From CBDFMR01 sp965249765 (GTDB lineage: Bacteria > Bacteroidota > Bacteroidia > Chitinophagales > Saprospiraceae): a stretch of 64,000 nt of DNA. Positions 61,383-64,000 of the stretch are shown piece by piece. Below the pieces are notes generated by a model, which did not search any database, had not been told where the DNA came from, and worked only from the letters and a program-made list of their open reading frames with translations. A program made the position numbers and the translations under genes. Positions within the stretch are counted from its first letter, which is position 1, and every line of letters begins with the position of its first letter. The stretch spans positions 124,001-188,000 of the forward strand of contig CBDFMR010000004.1 of NCBI GenBank assembly GCA_965249765.1. The letters run 5' to 3'.

Positions 61383-62513
61383 TTACGATAGTATTTCTTT
61401 TAAAGCTGTAATAAATGGGCTAATTTCTTCTTTGGTTATTCCCAGAGGAGGTAATATTCTTAAAAGGTTTTGATTAGCAGATGCACCGGTAAAGATGTGA
61501 TGTTTTTGTAATAACTCAGTTCGTAGTGTTGCAATCGGGAAATCAAACTCTACACCCAGCATCAATCCTTTTCCTTTTACTTTTTTAATGGCTGTAATTA
61601 CTTCTAATTCTTTTTTAAGAAACTGACTTATCTCCTGTGTATTGTCTAGTAAGTTTTCTTCTTTTAGAGTTTCTATTACAGCAATACTAGCAGCACATGC
61701 CAAGTGATTTCCACCAAAAGTAGTTCCTAACATACCTGCTTTAGCTTCCAGTTTTGGATGAATGAGTATTCCGCCTATTGGAAAACCATTTCCCATTCCT
61801 TTTGCCATGCTTATTAGGTCTGCCTCAATATTGGCGTATTGGTGTGCAAAGAATTTTCCCGAACGCCCAAATCCACTTTGAATTTCGTCTAGTATGAGTA
61901 ATGCTCCATAGGTTTTACAGTTTTGAGAAAGAAATTGTAAATACTCTTCTGTCGGAGCATCTAAACCTCCAACACCTTGGATTCCTTCTACAATTACCGC
62001 ACATACATCTTTGTTTTTTAGGGTATTTGTGAGTTGTTCTTCATTGTTAAGTTCAATGAATTCTACTGGGAAATTGTTTACATTAATAGGAGCAGATAGT
62101 TTGCTATTTTCAGTGACATTCAGTGCAGCGGCTGTACGTCCATGAAAACTCCCTTTAAATGCAATCACTTTCTTTTTGCCAGTGTGGAAAGAGGCCATTT
62201 TCATAGCGTTTTCATTGGCTTCTGCACCACTATTGCATAAGAATAATTGATGTGTAGGATAGCCACTCTGTTCAGTAAGTTTTTGAGCTAATTCATCTTG
62301 AATTGGCATTTTGATAGAGTTAGAATAAAAGCCAATCGCATCAAGCTGTTCTTTCAGTTTGGTGGTATAGTTAGGGTGGGTGTGTCCAATAGATATCACT
62401 CCATGTCCTCCATACAAATCTAAATACTCTTGATTTTTATCATCATACACGTACACACCTTTTGCTTTGGTAAGTGTAATGTCAAATCGGGGATATACAT
62501 TAAATAAACTCAT
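61383..62513 (-). CDS. argD: Acyl-ornithine aminotransferase
   Basis: A class III PLP aminotransferase of about 376 residues from MSLFNVYPRFDITLTKAKGV at 62513. Motifs: LFLCNSGAEANENAMKMASF, AFKGSFHGRTAAALNVT, ALLILDEIQSGFGRSGKFFA (Asp contacting the PLP nitrogen) and DLISMAKGMGNGFPIGGILI (PLP-Lys). It aminates the acylglutamate semialdehyde. I reject the earlier in-frame ATG at 62564 because it lies inside argC and adds a non-homologous leader; the chosen start is 1 bp after the argC stop. Confidence 0.93.
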   Translation of the reverse strand: MSLFNVYPRFDITLTKAKGVYVYDDKNQEYLDLYGGHGVISIGHTHPNYTTKLKEQLDAIGFYSNSIKMPIQDELAQKLTEQSGYPTHQLFLCNSGAEANENAMKMASFHTGKKKVIAFKGSFHGRTAAALNVTENSKLSAPINVNNFPVEFIELNNEEQLTNTLKNKDVCAVIVEGIQGVGGLDAPTEEYLQFLSQNCKTYGALLILDEIQSGFGRSGKFFAHQYANIEADLISMAKGMGNGFPIGGILIHPKLEAKAGMLGTTFGGNHLACAASIAVIETLKEENLLDNTQEISQFLKKELEVITAIKKVKGKGLMLGVEFDFPIATLRTELLQKHHIFTGASANQNLLRILPPLGITKEEISPFITALKEILS

Positions 62514-62514
62514 C

Positions 62515-63480
62515 TTAAAAATAATTTGCTTTAAATGTGATACCTGTGCTTTCCTCAAGTCCACTCATGATGTTCATATTCTGGATAGCTTGCCCTGCTG
62601 CACCCTTTAATAAATTGTCAATAGCAGAAGTGACCAACACCTTACCGTCTATTTTTTGCACGCGAATTAAACAATTGTTGGTGTTTACAACTTGCTTTAA
62701 ATTGACGGTTTTTTCACTAATAAAAGTAAACTCAGCCTCTTTATAAAAGTCTTGATATAAAGTGATTAATTCTTCCGATGATAGATCACATTCAGTGTAG
62801 AGGGTAGCCAAAATTCCTCGTGTAAAATCACCACGAATAGGTAAGAAATTAATGGCACTATTAAATCCATTTTGCAATGAAACAACACTTTCTCTAATCT
62901 CACCTAAATGTTGATGTTTAAATGCCTTGTATACTGAAATGTTATTGTTCCTCCAGCTAAAATGAGAAGTAGCACTTAGTGATTGTCCAGCTCCTGTAGA
63001 ACCTGTTATGGCGTTTACGTGCACATCGTTTTGCAATAATCCAGCTTTGGCTAATGGTAATAATCCCAATTGAATTGCTGTTGCAAAACAACCTGGATTT
63101 GCAATTTTTTGAGCGGTTTTAATAGCGGTTTTATTTAATTCTACTAAACCGTATACAAAACCATTGGTATCGGCTTTTAATCTAAAATCATTACTTAAAT
63201 CAATAATTTTAGTAGTATCTGAAAATGAATTTTCATTCAAGAATTTAGCTGAATTTCCATGTCCGAGACATAAAAAAACGACATCTATTTCTGGGTTGAT
63301 TTCGTTGGTGAATGTTAATTCAGGGTGGTTGTATAAATCTTCATGAGTTTCAGCAATTTTTTTACCTCCTTGGGAGTTACTGTACATAAAGTCAATACTC
63401 ACCTGCGGATGATGTACTATACACCGAATGAGTTCTCCAGCAACATAACCTCCACTTCCTATAATTCCTACTTGTATCAT
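62515..63480 (-). CDS. argC: N-acetyl-gamma-glutamyl-phosphate reductase
   Basis: A 321-residue NADPH-dependent reductase: VGIIGSGGYVAGELIRCIVH (Rossmann motif), VVFLCLGHGNSAKFLNEN, KIANPGCFATAIQLGLLPLA with the catalytic Cys (about residues 130-149) and HQHLGEIRESVVSLQNG. It reduces the acylglutamyl phosphate to the semialdehyde. It overlaps the argG stop by 4 bp and is followed at once by argD. Confidence 0.94.
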   Translation of the reverse strand: MIQVGIIGSGGYVAGELIRCIVHHPQVSIDFMYSNSQGGKKIAETHEDLYNHPELTFTNEINPEIDVVFLCLGHGNSAKFLNENSFSDTTKIIDLSNDFRLKADTNGFVYGLVELNKTAIKTAQKIANPGCFATAIQLGLLPLAKAGLLQNDVHVNAITGSTGAGQSLSATSHFSWRNNNISVYKAFKHQHLGEIRESVVSLQNGFNSAINFLPIRGDFTRGILATLYTECDLSSEELITLYQDFYKEAEFTFISEKTVNLKQVVNTNNCLIRVQKIDGKVLVTSAIDNLLKGAAGQAIQNMNIMSGLEESTGITFKANYF

Positions 63481-64000
63481 AATTCTCCTGGATTGACGTG
63501 GTTAAATATTTGCATAGAGTTGGCTAATATTTTGGTAAAGCCTTTCACATCTTCGCCACTCCAATTTTTATTCATTTCTCCGTACACTCCAAAACCTGAA
63601 GTCATTAAATCATGGTCAGATTCAATACCTTCAATTATAAAACGATATGGTTGTAATTCAATGCTTACCGTACCAGTCACATTTTTTTGAGAGTCTGTTA
63701 AGAAGGTTTCAATGTTACGCATCACTGGTTCAAAATATTGAGACTCATGAATAAACATACCATACCAACTGCCTAGTTGTTCTTTCCAATGCAATTGCCA
63801 TTTTGATAAGGTGTGTTTTTCTAAAGTATGGTGTGCTTTTATAATAATATTTGCCGCTGCAGCTTCAAAACCTACTCGGCCTTTAATTCCTATTATCGTA
63901 TCACCTACATGAACATCTCGTCCTATTGCGTATTTATTGGCTATTTCTTCTATGGTTTGAATTGCTTTTACGGGATTCATTTTTGTGCCATTTAAACCGC
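63477..64000 (-). CDS. argG: Argininosuccinate synthase, C-terminal part (cut by window edge)
   Basis: About 174 C-terminal residues are visible; the frame is open to the right edge (GLNGTKMNPVKAIQTIEEIA). Segments GRDVHVGDTIIGIKGRVGFE, AAAANIIIKAHHTLEKHTLS and GSWYGMFIHESQYFEPVMRN are characteristic of ArgG. It joins citrulline and aspartate with ATP. It is the first visible gene of the leftward arg operon and overlaps argC by 4 bp. Its promoter lies outside the window. Confidence 0.93.
   Translation of the reverse strand, partial: GLNGTKMNPVKAIQTIEEIANKYAIGRDVHVGDTIIGIKGRVGFEAAAANIIIKAHHTLEKHTLSKWQLHWKEQLGSWYGMFIHESQYFEPVMRNIETFLTDSQKNVTGTVSIELQPYRFIIEGIESDHDLMTSGFGVYGEMNKNWSGEDVKGFTKILANSMQIFNHVNPGEL

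Noticed and set aside
62514..62564. Longer argD starting at 62564
   Set aside because: The added 17 residues overlap argC coding sequence and are not part of the aminotransferase family; the Met at 62513 sits 1 bp after the argC stop.

Overview
The window looks like chromosomal DNA of a Bacteroidota bacterium. The evidence is TAnnTTTG-type -7 promoter boxes in front of rpsU, fbp and the paa genes, short Bacteroidota-style lipoproteins, an arginine pathway that uses an acylated-ornithine carbamoyltransferase (argF'), and IS families common in that phylum. A Saprospiraceae-like or Cytophagia-like host is a guess; no rRNA or tRNA is present to settle it.

Layout. 0-18 kb: the end of a metal-efflux adaptor gene, then a degraded stretch (IS200/IS605, IS110 remnants, an IS982 nested in an IS110-like element, a mobile mystery A/B pair, a RhuM-Fic relic and several frameshifted genes) mixed with intact housekeeping genes (cation diffusion facilitator, CDP-alcohol phosphatidyltransferase, transketolase, rpsU). 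18-25 kb: a CAP-domain protein, a repeat-rich intergenic stretch, hutU-hutI for histidine breakdown, and a leftward run with DinB-like, rluF, FMN-binding, cupin and unknown genes. 25.4-40.4 kb: the most unusual part, described below. 41-55 kb: fbp, a ComEA-like helix-hairpin-helix gene, a second IS200/IS605 element, and a phenylacetate catabolic cluster (paaE, a TetR regulator, paaABCD, later paaG and paaH), interrupted by an rhlE helicase, a cold-shock protein gene and IS debris. 55.3-57.3 kb: a third, decayed RT-encoding group II intron. 57.3-64 kb: a leftward arginine operon, argG-C-D-F'-B-E-H, visibly more AT-rich than the paa and hut regions.

The 25.4-40.4 kb region is a string of integron-type gene cassettes (a phosphatidylserine-decarboxylase-like gene, hicAB, a repeat lipoprotein, and a small unknown gene), all read leftward and with no integrase in the window. 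In three cassettes the short sequence at the cassette's 3' end is the inverted copy of the sequence at its own 5' end, the signature of attC R''/R' boxes carried on one excised circle. The attC junctions are loaded with tandem group II introns placed head to tail with no spacer. Three intron types occur in fixed order: A (about 610 nt, no ORF, domain V triad CGC), B (about 635 nt, no ORF, triad AGC) and C (about 1.86 kb, RT/maturase-encoding, otherwise nearly identical to B). Array compositions are A-B-B, A-B-C, truncated A-B, and A-A-B-C. Where the attC can be reconstructed, the introns sit between GT and T of the GTT core. Both C-type RT genes are dead (one frameshifted, one split by a 2.07-kb IS), and so is the third intron's RT, so any mobility now needs a reverse transcriptase from elsewhere.

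Caution: identical repeats of this kind are where assemblies misjoin. At two intron blocks (25.6 kb and 55.3-57.3 kb) the flanks do not look like two halves of one site. Recombination between introns or an assembly chimera should be tested before the gene order across them is trusted.
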